NCBI GenBank assembly: GCA_031280645.1
Contig: JAITGL010000049.1
Coordinates: 1-7,537, forward strand
Source of the DNA: Tannerellaceae bacterium
GTDB taxonomy: Bacteria > Bacteroidota > Bacteroidia > Bacteroidales > Tannerellaceae
Reading direction: 5' to 3'
DNA: 7,537 nt
Shown: one piece after another, positions 1-7,118 of the stretch
How positions within the stretch are numbered: position 1 is the first letter of the stretch
Layout: each line of letters begins with the position of its first letter
Made by a program: the position numbers and the translations under genes
Notes under the pieces: model-generated
What the model saw: only the letters and a program-made list of their open reading frames with translations
The model's database searches: none
Told to the model about the DNA's origin: nothing

Positions 1-346
1 GATTTCCGGCGGCTCGTCGCACAGTTGCGAAAGCTCGAATTGATTTCCGGCGGCACGTCGCACAGTTGCGAAAGCACGAATTGATTTCCGGCGGCCCGTC
101 GCACAGTTGCGAAAGCTCGAATTGATTTCCGGCGGCTCATCGCATAGTTGCGAAAGCTCGAATTGATTTCCGGCGAGCTTTCGTAACGTTGCGAAACCCT
201 GAATTGATTTCCGGCGAGCTTTCGTAACGTTGCGAAAGCTTGAATGGATTTCCGGCGGCCCGTCGCACAGTTGCGAAAGCCTGAATGGATTTCCGGCGGC
301 TCGTCGCACAGTTGCGAAAGCCTGAATGGATTTCCGGCGGCCCGTC
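1..346. repeat. Tandem array of a 41-bp unit, eight full copies plus a partial ninth
   Basis: Units begin at 1, 42, 83, 124, 165, 206, 247 and 288, each opening with GATTTCCGGCG; a ninth starts at 329 and breaks off after about 18 bases. The array is already running at the window edge, so its true length is unknown. There are two unit types. Copies 1-4, 7 and 8 carry TCGCA-CAGT-TGCGA, a 5-bp inverted repeat. Copies 5 and 6 carry a GAGCTTTCG variant forming a near-perfect 18-bp palindrome (179-196 and 220-237). Copies 1-5 end in GAATT and copies 6-8 in GAATG, so the array has two sub-lineages. The period is not a multiple of three, so the open frames across it are by-products rather than genes. 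The units abut without spacers, so it is not a CRISPR. Function is unknown. Confidence 0.97.
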
Positions 347-355
347 TAATTTTCC

Positions 356-379
356 AAACGGGCGGGGCCGGTTTTTTTT
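356..379 (+). terminator. Possible intrinsic terminator just after the repeat array
   Basis: AAAC (356-359) pairs with GTTT (371-374), and GGC pairs with GCC inside it, with one G-G mismatch between the two helices. Eight consecutive T (372-379) overlap and follow the 3' arm. The stem is short, but the T run is the longest in this part of the window. It would stop plus-strand transcripts coming through the repeat array, so an upstream gene outside the window may end here. It could also be an incidental GC-rich hairpin. Confidence 0.35.
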
Positions 380-440
380 ATCCCGCATCGCCCCGCATGT
401 TACAAGCCGGCGGCGGGAACCTGGCTCTGCAACGCTCGAA

Positions 441-465
441 GGGGCTGGGGGCGGTATCGGGAGGG
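441..465 (+). other. Putative G-quadruplex motif upstream of the trpS promoter
   Basis: Four G tracts lie on the plus strand at 441-444, 447-451, 459-461 and 463-465, separated by loops of 2, 7 and 1 bases. This fits the usual G3+N1-7 pattern. The motif ends about five bases before the proposed -33 element of the trpS promoter. An effect on trpS transcription is possible but is only inferred; the pattern also occurs by chance in GC-rich DNA. Confidence 0.4.
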
Positions 466-469
466 CGCT

Positions 470-501
470 GTTGAAACTCTCCGCTTAAAACCATACCTTT
501 G
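470..501 (+). promoter_or_regulatory. Bacteroidota-type promoter for trpS
   Basis: TACCTTTG at 494-501 matches the Bacteroidota -7 consensus TAnnTTTG exactly. GTTG at 470-473 is a three-of-four match to the -33 TTTG box, with a 20-base spacer, which is within the normal range. Transcription would start around 507-510 and leave a leader of roughly 20 bases before the trpS ATG at 530. No Shine-Dalgarno site is visible, which is normal for the phylum. The promoter probably also serves the two genes downstream of trpS. Confidence 0.6.
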
Positions 502-529
502 CCGCATCTAATAAACAGAATTTCAAATT

Positions 530-1516
530 ATGGAGATCGTATTAAGCGGAATTAGACCCACGGGGAACTTACATTTGGGGAATTACTTCGGAGCTGTTCG
601 CAGTTTCGTTGAGTTACAGCACAAGTATCGCTGCTTTTTCTTCATTGCCGACTGGCATTCTCTTACAACCCATCCCAAGCCTGAAAACATCAGGCAGAGC
701 GTTAAAACTATCCTGGCCGAATATTTGGCGTGCGGAATTGATCCGGAGCTTGCTACTATTTATGTGCAGAGCGATCTGCGGGAAACCATCGAGCTATATC
801 TTTATATGAATATGAACGCCTACCTGGGCGAACTTCAACGCGTTACTTCATTTAAAGAAAAGGCGCGGAAGCAGCCCGACAATATTAATGCGGGGCTTCT
901 GACTTATCCCTGTCTGATGGCCGCAGATATTTTAATACATAAAGCGCATTACGTTCCGGTGGGCAAAGACCAGGAACAGAATATGGAAATGGCGCGCAAG
1001 TTCGCCCGGCGTTTTAATACCATCTACGGAAAAGAGTTCTTCCCGGAACCGGCTTCGTTTCACCTCTCCGAAAAAGCGGTAAAGGTTCCGGGGCTTGATG
1101 GATCCGGAAAAATGGGGAAGAGCGAGGGCAACGCAATTTATCTGGCCGACGACGAAAAAACCATCAAGAAAAAAATCATGAGAGCCGTTACCGATCTTGG
1201 CCCTACCGAGCCCAACAGCGTGAAGCCCGAAGCGGTGGCCAATCTGTTTGCCTTGCTCGATCTTGTGTCTGAACGCGATACCTGCGAGTATTTTAACGAG
1301 CAATATAACCGCTGCGCTATCCGCTACGGCGATCTAAAAAAACAATTGGCCTACGACGTTAACCGTTTCTGCGCCCCTATCCGCGATCGTATAACAGAAA
1401 TTTCGGCCAACGACGCCGAGCTTGAACGCGTGTCGCGCATGGGAGCCGAAAAGGCTCGCACCGGCGCGGAGCTTGTAATAAAAGAGGTGCGGAGTATCCT
1501 GGGGTTCCGGCCGTAA
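530..1516 (+). CDS. trpS: Tryptophanyl-tRNA synthetase (TrpS)
   Basis: A class Ic aminoacyl-tRNA synthetase that charges tRNA-Trp with tryptophan using ATP in the cytoplasm. The Rossmann catalytic core starts at the N-terminus with the family's HIGH-type signature in SGIRPTGNLHLGNYFGA (H15-L16-G17-N18). The adenylate-binding segment VPVGKDQEQ is present mid-protein, and the KMSKS loop appears as KMGKS (194-198) followed by EGN. The C-terminal helical domain contains the usual LGPTEPNSVKPE and LKKQLAYDV-type segments. At 328 residues it has the full bacterial length. The ATG is preceded by an AT-rich stretch and a good -7 box, and the conserved MEIVLSGIRPTG start supports it. The class A PBP gene follows after 44 bases, so the two may be co-transcribed. 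A small TTCCGG/CCGGAA stem (1505-1525) overlaps the stop but has no T run. No key residue is missing. Confidence 0.97.
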   Translation: MEIVLSGIRPTGNLHLGNYFGAVRSFVELQHKYRCFFFIADWHSLTTHPKPENIRQSVKTILAEYLACGIDPELATIYVQSDLRETIELYLYMNMNAYLGELQRVTSFKEKARKQPDNINAGLLTYPCLMAADILIHKAHYVPVGKDQEQNMEMARKFARRFNTIYGKEFFPEPASFHLSEKAVKVPGLDGSGKMGKSEGNAIYLADDEKTIKKKIMRAVTDLGPTEPNSVKPEAVANLFALLDLVSERDTCEYFNEQYNRCAIRYGDLKKQLAYDVNRFCAPIRDRITEISANDAELERVSRMGAEKARTGAELVIKEVRSILGFRP

Positions 1517-1560
1517 GAACCGGAAGCCGGCTAAGGGTTTTATAACTTATACAGACTTGT

Positions 1561-3912
1561 ATGGAAAAGAGTATCAAGAAAAAGATCATCGTTGTATTTT
1601 GGGCCTTTTATGCAACGCTTCTAATCGCGGCGATATGCCTGTTTAAGGCTATTGCAAACGGCTCGATAGGTTATATGCCTCCGGTTGAACAGCTCACCAA
1701 CCCGATCGACAAGTTTGCTTCGCTGATAATGTCGAGCGACGATGTTTTGCTTGGGAGCTACGCCCATAGCCGCGACAACCGTATCCTTGTAGAGTATAAC
1801 AACCTTTCGCCTTTCCTTGTAACGGCCCTTATTGCAACCGAGGATATCCGTTTTGCCCGCCATAGCGGCATAGACGCACACGGCTTGCTCCGGGCCCTGG
1901 TAAAGCGCGGACTTTTGTTCCAGAAAAGCGGCGGAGGCGGAAGCACCATCACACAGCAGCTTGCCAAGCAGCTTTATTCGCCCAACGCGCGGAGCTGGAT
2001 AGAACGGTTGCTCCAGAAACCTATCGAGTGGGTGATTGCCGTGAAGCTCGAAAGGTTTTATACGAAGGAGGAAATCATAAATATGTATCTTAACAAGTTC
2101 GATTTTCTATACAATGCGGTAGGTATTCAGTCGGCCTCGCATGTATACTTCTCAACCATTCCCAAAAGGCTGCGGCCGGAGGAGGCGGCAACGCTTGTAG
2201 GGATGTGCAAAAATCCGTCGTATTATAATCCTATACGCTACGCGGAGCGTTCGCGCTTGAGGCGCAACGTTGTGTTGTCGCAGATGCACAAAGCGGGTTA
2301 CATCAGCGCGGCTATACGCGACTCGCTGTCGGCGCTGCCTCTGGCTTTGAGGGTATCGAAGATGGATCATAAAGAAAGGCTGGCGCCATATTTTTGCGAA
2401 TATCTGCGGATAGTGATGACCGCCTCGAAACCCGACCGGAGCAATTACCCCAACTCATGGCAACGCCAAAAATTCGCCGAAGATTCTTTAGCGTGGGAAA
2501 CCAACCCGCTGTACGGCTGGTGCAACAAAAACAAGAAAACCGACGGCTCCTACTATAATATATACACCGACGGGCTGAAAATCCATACCACCATTAACTC
2601 CAGGATGCAGCAATACGCCGAAGAGGCCGTTCGCGAGCATCTGGCCGGCGATCTTCAGCCGAAGTTCTTCGCCGAAAAAGAAGGACGCAGCTACGCCCCG
2701 TTTGCCCGCACCCTAAAACCCGAGGACACGGAACTGATCATGACCCGCTCGATGCAACAAACGGAACGCTATCGCGAGATGCGTAGAGGCGGAGCCTCGG
2801 AAGCCGAGATCAGGCGCGAGTTTAAAAAGCCTGTGGAGATGAACGTTTTTTCGTGGCGCGGCCCCATAGACACTGTAATGTCGCCCTGGGACTCGATTAA
2901 GTATCACAAGAGCTTTATGCGAACTGCCTTTATGTCGATGGACAGTCATACCGGTCATGTGAAAGCTTACGTTGGCGGTATCAACTATACGCAATTCCAA
3001 TACGACATGGTAACAGGCGGCCGCAGGCAGATAGGCTCTACAATGAAACCGTTTTTCTATTCGCTCGCCCTGCTGGAAGGCATAAGCCCATGCGACCAGG
3101 TAATCCACGAGCCTCAAACGCTTACCGACGAGAACGGCATTCCCTGGACGCCCCGCAATTCGGGGAGCGAGCGCATAGGAGAGCCTGTCACGATACAATG
3201 GGGCTTACAACATTCGTCGAACTGGGTTACGGCTGCGCTGATGAAGCAACTCTCGCCTTACACGCTGGTTAATCTTCTGCACTCGTTCGGCATGAAGGGA
3301 TCTATCGCTCCGGTGGTATCGTTATGCCTCGGCCCGGCGGAGATATCGGTAAGCGAAATGGTAGGCGGATACTCAACATTTGTGAACGGAGGGATGCGCG
3401 TAGATCCTCTATACGTTACCGGCATAGAAGATGTTTACGGCAATACCGTTGCAACCTTCGCTCCCCAGACTCACGACGTGCTCACTCCGGCTGCCAGCTA
3501 CAAGATGCTCAACATGCTCCAGAGCGTTATGAACGGCGGAACGGGCAGCCGCGTTCGGTATCGTTATAACCTCCGCGCTCCGATGGGAGGGAAAACAGGC
3601 ACGACGCAAGATCATTCCGACGGCTGGTTTATGTGCTTCACGCCAAGCCTCGTTAGCGGATGCTGGGTGGGAGGCGAAGATCCTTCGATACGCTTCGACC
3701 GCATGACCGAAGGACAGGGAGCAAGCATGGCGCTGCCTATCTACGCGCTCTTCATGCAAAAAGTGTATGCCGACAAGTCGCTCGGATATTCAGAAACCGA
3801 AAACTTTATGATCCCTCCTCAGTACGCTAACCCTTGCGCCGACCGAAGCGGCGAATACCTCCGCGACCATCCGCTCGACTCGGGGCGGGGTATCGACAGG
3901 ATATTCGATTAA
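1561..3912 (+). CDS. Class A penicillin-binding protein (PBP1A-type glycosyltransferase/transpeptidase)
   Basis: A bifunctional peptidoglycan synthase that polymerises lipid II into glycan strands and cross-links stem peptides in the periplasm. Residues 1-9 are basic, and about 9-28 form a single membrane anchor (IIVVFWAFYATLLIAAICLF). The GT51 glycosyltransferase domain spans about 50-235. It has EDIRFARHSGID with catalytic E94, GGGGSTITQQLAKQ (STITQQ 128-133), second catalytic glutamate E156 in KPIEWVIAVKLE, then KEEIINMYLN and RLRRNVVLSQM. A linker region of about 240-450 follows. The transpeptidase domain carries the three active-site motifs STMK (S493 acylated serine, K496), SSN (552-554) and KTG (678-680). 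The length of 783 residues fits Bacteroidota PBP1A proteins. ATG 1561 follows trpS by 44 bases, and the basic start before the anchor supports it. The sensor kinase gene begins at or just after the stop. Both enzymatic domains look intact. The exact paralogue name (mrcA/ponA) cannot be assigned by sequence reading. Confidence 0.95.
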   Translation: MEKSIKKKIIVVFWAFYATLLIAAICLFKAIANGSIGYMPPVEQLTNPIDKFASLIMSSDDVLLGSYAHSRDNRILVEYNNLSPFLVTALIATEDIRFARHSGIDAHGLLRALVKRGLLFQKSGGGGSTITQQLAKQLYSPNARSWIERLLQKPIEWVIAVKLERFYTKEEIINMYLNKFDFLYNAVGIQSASHVYFSTIPKRLRPEEAATLVGMCKNPSYYNPIRYAERSRLRRNVVLSQMHKAGYISAAIRDSLSALPLALRVSKMDHKERLAPYFCEYLRIVMTASKPDRSNYPNSWQRQKFAEDSLAWETNPLYGWCNKNKKTDGSYYNIYTDGLKIHTTINSRMQQYAEEAVREHLAGDLQPKFFAEKEGRSYAPFARTLKPEDTELIMTRSMQQTERYREMRRGGASEAEIRREFKKPVEMNVFSWRGPIDTVMSPWDSIKYHKSFMRTAFMSMDSHTGHVKAYVGGINYTQFQYDMVTGGRRQIGSTMKPFFYSLALLEGISPCDQVIHEPQTLTDENGIPWTPRNSGSERIGEPVTIQWGLQHSSNWVTAALMKQLSPYTLVNLLHSFGMKGSIAPVVSLCLGPAEISVSEMVGGYSTFVNGGMRVDPLYVTGIEDVYGNTVATFAPQTHDVLTPAASYKMLNMLQSVMNGGTGSRVRYRYNLRAPMGGKTGTTQDHSDGWFMCFTPSLVSGCWVGGEDPSIRFDRMTEGQGASMALPIYALFMQKVYADKSLGYSETENFMIPPQYANPCADRSGEYLRDHPLDSGRGIDRIFD

Positions 3913-3941
3913 GCGCCGGGGAGGAAATCCAAATCAAGGCA

Positions 3942-5243
3942 TTGAATCCTCTCGTTATTCGCCTCGCCGTACTTGTATCGCTCACGGCGGCAATCGTAGC
4001 GCTTATATTCACGCAAAGCTGGATGATAGCCGCGCTGACAGCTCCGCTCTGGATATACTCCATCCGGGCGCTGGCGTCGCTGTACCGGCGCAATCGCGAA
4101 AAGGTTGCTTTCATCCTCGACGCAATCGACAATTCCGATCATACGGTTAAATACGACGAGCGACGGCCGTACTCGCCCGACCGGCAAGTTAACGCATCAC
4201 TCAACCGCATCACTCAAATAATCCGGCAGGCTAAAACGGACGCCGTGCAGCAGGAAAAATACTACGAACTGATCCTGAACAGCGTGAGCGCCGGCATCCT
4301 CGTGATCGACGACAACGGGTACATCTTCCAGGCCAACAACGGAGCCTTGCGGTTACTCGGCCTCTCGGTTCTGACCCACTGCAAGCAAATAAACCGTATC
4401 GACGCCCGACTCGGCGACCTCATCGAACACATACAAGCCGGAGCAAAGCAGCAAATATCGTTTGGCAACGAACGAGGCATTGTTCACCTTTCCATCCGAG
4501 TATCCGAGATGACGCTACGCGACAAGCACGTCAGGATCCTTACCATAAACGATATCAACAGCGAAATGGACGAACAGGAAATCGACTCATGGATACGCCT
4601 CACCCGCGTGCTCACCCACGAGATAATGAACTCCATAACCCCCGTCACATCCCTTAGCGACACCCTGCTTGCGCTTAACGACAACCACGCCGCCTCGCCC
4701 GAAATACGATCGGGACTTGAAACCATCAGCGCAACCGGCAAGAGCCTCATCGCCTTTGTGGAATCCTATCGCCGCTTTACGCATATCCCAACGCCCCGCC
4801 CCTCACTGTTCTACGTAAACCCCTTTGCCGAACGGATGCGCCGGCTCGCCATTCATCAAAATAATTACCCCAACATAAGGATCAATATCGACATCGAGCC
4901 CGACGACCTAATCGTTCATGCCGATGAGAATCTTATCGCCCAGGTAGCCCTCAACATCATAAAGAACGCCATGCAAGCCATCGGACCGGAGGCATCCTCC
5001 GGAATTATCACCCTTAAGGCCCGATGCAACGACGACGATTCCATCTTTATCGAGATAAGCAACAACGGGCCCCCTATACCACCCGACGTAGCCTCGCAAA
5101 TCTTCATCCCATTCTTCACAACCAAAGAAGGAGGCAGCGGCGTAGGCCTCTCAGTTTCGCGACAGATAATGCGATTGCACGGCGGCAGCCTCACCCTCGG
5201 ACATTCTGCGGCGGGAACGGTTTTTACAATAGCCTTTCCCTGA
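3942..5243 (+). CDS. PAS-domain sensor histidine kinase, NtrY/AtoS-like
   Basis: A membrane-anchored kinase that autophosphorylates on histidine and would pass phosphate to a response regulator not present in this window. Numbering is from TTG 3942 (433 aa). Two hydrophobic segments (about 4-23 and 28-47) are joined by only a few residues, so there is almost no periplasmic sensor. A PAS-like domain lies at about 105-200 (YYELILNSVSAGILVIDDNGYIFQANN). The H box is LTHEIMNSITP with H226, the N box NIIKNAMQAI with N342, and the G2 region GGSGVGLSVSRQIM (398-403). The G1 box reads NNGPP (374-378), with Asn where DxGxG kinases have Asp. There is no ATG before the first membrane segment. Candidates are TTG 3834 (79-base overlap with the PBP gene and an arginine/proline-rich, shadow-like N-terminus), TTG 3942, and a rare ATC at 3933 about nine bases after GGAGG (3919-3923). 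I prefer 3942; 3933 is possible. Probably co-transcribed with the PBP gene. Confidence 0.9.
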   Translation: MNPLVIRLAVLVSLTAAIVALIFTQSWMIAALTAPLWIYSIRALASLYRRNREKVAFILDAIDNSDHTVKYDERRPYSPDRQVNASLNRITQIIRQAKTDAVQQEKYYELILNSVSAGILVIDDNGYIFQANNGALRLLGLSVLTHCKQINRIDARLGDLIEHIQAGAKQQISFGNERGIVHLSIRVSEMTLRDKHVRILTINDINSEMDEQEIDSWIRLTRVLTHEIMNSITPVTSLSDTLLALNDNHAASPEIRSGLETISATGKSLIAFVESYRRFTHIPTPRPSLFYVNPFAERMRRLAIHQNNYPNIRINIDIEPDDLIVHADENLIAQVALNIIKNAMQAIGPEASSGIITLKARCNDDDSIFIEISNNGPPIPPDVASQIFIPFFTTKEGGSGVGLSVSRQIMRLHGGSLTLGHSAAGTVFTIAFP

Positions 5244-5317
5244 CGGGAAAAGATCGTTGCGCTTAATACGGATTTTTCCGTGGCTTAAATACTATGCTAA
5301 GGATAGATCTCTCGGCA

Positions 5318-5379
5318 GAGATTTAATCCCTTCCGCTGCAAAAGGGATCCCCTTTTGCGGAGATTTATGCCCTTCCGCT
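5318..5379. repeat. Short direct repeat, 42-bp period
   Basis: GAGATTTAATCCCTTCCGCT (5318-5337) recurs at 5360-5379 with 18 of 20 bases identical. The distance between copies is 42 bp. The 22 bases between them hold most of the strong GCAAAAGGG/CCCTTTTGC hairpin. With only two copies this may be a remnant of a longer array. No function is apparent. Confidence 0.75.
5338..5358. terminator. Perfect 9-bp stem with 3-base loop, possible bidirectional transcription stop
   Basis: GCAAAAGGG (5338-5346) pairs with CCCTTTTGC (5350-5358) across the loop ATC. It is the strongest hairpin between the convergent genes and lies 95 bases after the kinase stop. The 3' arm has four T, but no T run follows on either strand, so it is not a textbook intrinsic terminator. 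It could instead protect a 3' end from exonucleases. Confidence 0.35.
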
Positions 5380-5596
5380 CCGGGTCACAACCTTCTGCTG
5401 TATGCAGTTCCGAGGAGCCGACCCTAATCTCACACTAAACATGACCCTGGAGTTTGAATAGCAGCATGGCTTTCGTGGTACACTATGCTCGACACATAAG
5501 ACAACAGACTGCAATAAGATTCTCGGTTATTTATTTGTTTTCGCCGCAGAATCGCAAATTCGGCTGGACAGAAAAATCTGTACGAGAAAAACACGA

Positions 5597-6955
5597 TCAG
5601 CTGTCTTTCACTTTTGAAACATCTGCAAATGTTGGAGTACTTAATTTTTTCAGTTCTTCAATTTTTAATCTAATAGATTCAACAGCTTTACCTGTACCGC
5701 ACCAAATTTCTGTCAGTTTTTCAATTTGGTTATCAAGAATTACAGGAATATTTGTAGGAAGTCCAAAAAGAGGAATACTACCTGCCTGAAAACCGGTTTG
5801 CGTCTCTATGATAGCTGGATTAGCTGGATTTATATTACGTCTCTTTACGCCAAGAAATTTTGATAGTTTTCCGTAATCTAACATACAGTTGTCCGTAATT
5901 CCAATAATCAGGATCATGTCTCTGTACTGATCATCATCTATCTGTACGGCGATAGATTTAATCATCGTTTTGGATTCTGCATTTATTACTGCTCTAACAT
6001 CCTCCATTTTTACTACTGGTTTATGTGTTTTTAACTTTTTGGTGCTCTCAATATCTACTTTGTGCAGATCTAATAGATTTAATATATTTATATAACCCTT
6101 TGGCAATTTCTTGTCTTGCAACTTACCTTTTTTTCTACATATTGCTATAATATACGGTCCGGCAGCAATTTCCAGATTTCGGGATAGTAATCTGTCCACC
6201 TCGTCACACAATGTTCTAGTTTTTTCTACGGCGAACAGATCTTGTGGAAATAAAGCTGAAAGAGTTGGATATGTCAAAATCTCAATAAGGCTTTCTCTTT
6301 CAAATGTATCTGTGATTTTCTTTTTTATTTCAGCAATACTGTATGATTTTGCGGGAATTTTGTATTTTTTTCCTTCAAAATTTACAGATAAACAGTCTTC
6401 ACCTTCGACTACTCTTGCGGCAAGGGCAGGTGTCCACTGCAATTCAATCTTGTTGACTAATGCCTCTTTGTTATAAAACGATGTAATCGCTATTCCTCCC
6501 GATTGCAAGACACGTTTCACTTCTTTGAAAAAAGCCGCTAAATCTTGGACAAAGCTACCCATTCCAAATGCCGTATTAACGAAGGGAACAGAGTTGGCCG
6601 CAAACGGTAATTCCCGCTCTTCAATATCTAAAACTTCAAAACTTACATTCCCCGCTCTTTTTTCAATTTTTCTTTTATTTGCAACATTCACCATTTCCTG
6701 AGACATGTCAAACCCGTAAACCTGTCGAAAATATTTTCTCAAAAACAAACTGTCCCTGCCAGTTCCGCTACCAATATCAATAGCTAAACTGTTAGAAGGA
6801 AGTTGATTTATATATTTTTCTATTGTATCAAGCTCAAACTGCATGTAACTTCCCGTGGCAAAATTTGATTTTGCATACAATTCGTCATAATGTTCAGCCG
6901 TTGCGGCTGAAAGTTGGCGGTGTTCCTGTTTCTTTAGATTCCAATCATTTTGCAT
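5597..6955 (-). CDS. Fusion protein: SAM-dependent methyltransferase plus YbaK/ProX-type aminoacyl-tRNA deacylase domain
   Basis: A 452-residue two-domain cytoplasmic protein with no signal peptide or membrane segment. Residues about 15-160 are a class I methyltransferase: LAIDIGSGTGRDS (57-69) is the SAM-binding motif I, VYGFDMSQEMV (79-89) the acidic motif II, and FEVLDIEERELPF the next motif. A connecting region of about 160-285 includes GPYIIAICRKKG, which closes the methyltransferase fold. Residues about 295-437 match the YbaK/ProX fold. IKSIAV (332-337) places K333 where YbaK has its conserved lysine, LDYGKLSKFLGVKR follows, TGFQAGSIPLFG (387-398) matches the TG..GGI.P.G loop, and IPVILD and EIWCGTGK follow. 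YbaK-type domains hydrolyse mischarged aminoacyl-tRNA. The methyltransferase substrate is unknown, so a joint function cannot be named. ATG 6955 is the natural start (MQNDWNLKKQEHRQ). The gene is much more AT- and lysine-rich than its neighbours, suggesting transfer. It stands alone, with a highly structured upstream region. Confidence 0.88.
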   Translation of the reverse strand: MQNDWNLKKQEHRQLSAATAEHYDELYAKSNFATGSYMQFELDTIEKYINQLPSNSLAIDIGSGTGRDSLFLRKYFRQVYGFDMSQEMVNVANKRKIEKRAGNVSFEVLDIEERELPFAANSVPFVNTAFGMGSFVQDLAAFFKEVKRVLQSGGIAITSFYNKEALVNKIELQWTPALAARVVEGEDCLSVNFEGKKYKIPAKSYSIAEIKKKITDTFERESLIEILTYPTLSALFPQDLFAVEKTRTLCDEVDRLLSRNLEIAAGPYIIAICRKKGKLQDKKLPKGYINILNLLDLHKVDIESTKKLKTHKPVVKMEDVRAVINAESKTMIKSIAVQIDDDQYRDMILIIGITDNCMLDYGKLSKFLGVKRRNINPANPAIIETQTGFQAGSIPLFGLPTNIPVILDNQIEKLTEIWCGTGKAVESIRLKIEELKKLSTPTFADVSKVKDS

Positions 6956-7023
6956 AATTACTTCTCAAAAAATGTCATTATTAATATTTTATTTAGTTTA
7001 TTGCCTGTTTTCGCAACCGCATG

Positions 7024-7118
7024 AAAAAAGCGTGAAGCTGTTTTGTGATTGCTTATTTATCTAATCTCGGCACGTAGTAAAAGCCGTTTGTCTTAAATAA
7101 GCGCAAAACAGTTCACGC
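7024..7118 (-). terminator. Long interrupted stem followed by U6 on the minus strand
   Basis: Three aligned helices form one long stem: GCGTGAA 7030-7036 with TTCACGC 7112-7118 (7 bp); CTGTTTTG 7038-7045 with CAAAACAG 7104-7111 (8 bp); GCTTATTTA 7051-7059 with TAAATAAGC 7094-7102 (9 bp). A small CGGC/GCCG helix (7068-7071 and 7083-7086) sits near the tip. Read on the minus strand, the stem is followed at once by six U (7029 to 7024), as in an intrinsic terminator; on the plus strand no T run follows. It lies about 70 bases before the methyltransferase fusion start. It may end transcripts from the gene to the right, or act as an attenuator in the fusion gene's own leader. Confidence 0.65.

Larger units (their letters stand above)
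5244..5596. other. Convergent intergenic region without a convincing gene; several hairpins
   Basis: This stretch separates the ends of the kinase gene (plus) and the methyltransferase fusion (minus). I see no credible coding region. Structures present: ACGGA-TTTT-TCCGT (5268-5281), a weak candidate stop for the kinase transcript; TAGATCTCT/AGAGATTTA (5304-5325, one G-T pair, loop CGGC); a strong 9-bp hairpin at 5338-5358; and ACAGA-AAAA-TCTGT (5568-5581), a weak candidate stop for the minus-strand gene, since the U-rich loop lies on that strand. None has a clear downstream T run. Base composition turns AT-rich from about 5500 onward, which may mark the left edge of an acquired segment. Confidence 0.6.

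Noticed and set aside
1..346. CRISPR array
   Set aside because: Units of 41 bp abut directly with no unique spacers between them, and no cas gene is in the window.
137..488. Small open frames across the tandem repeats, both strands
   Set aside because: They are read-outs of the repeat in shifting frames (two plus-strand frames begin with the same residues because the unit is 41 bp long), with no recognisable domain.
2713..3198. Minus-strand open frame of 161 codons within the PBP gene
   Set aside because: It is a shadow of the transpeptidase-coding region, a common effect in GC-rich genes; no motif was found.
5304..5480. tRNA or small RNA gene in the convergent spacer
   Set aside because: There are several hairpins, but no cloverleaf, GTTCRANNC loop or CCA-type acceptor could be built.
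5454..5789. Plus-strand open frame of 111 codons
   Set aside because: It starts at a TTG, overlaps the 3' end of the well-supported fusion gene on the other strand, and shows no domain or signal.
6111..6476. Plus-strand open frame antisense to the fusion gene
   Set aside because: It lies entirely opposite the methyltransferase-deacylase gene, whose domains on the minus strand are clear.
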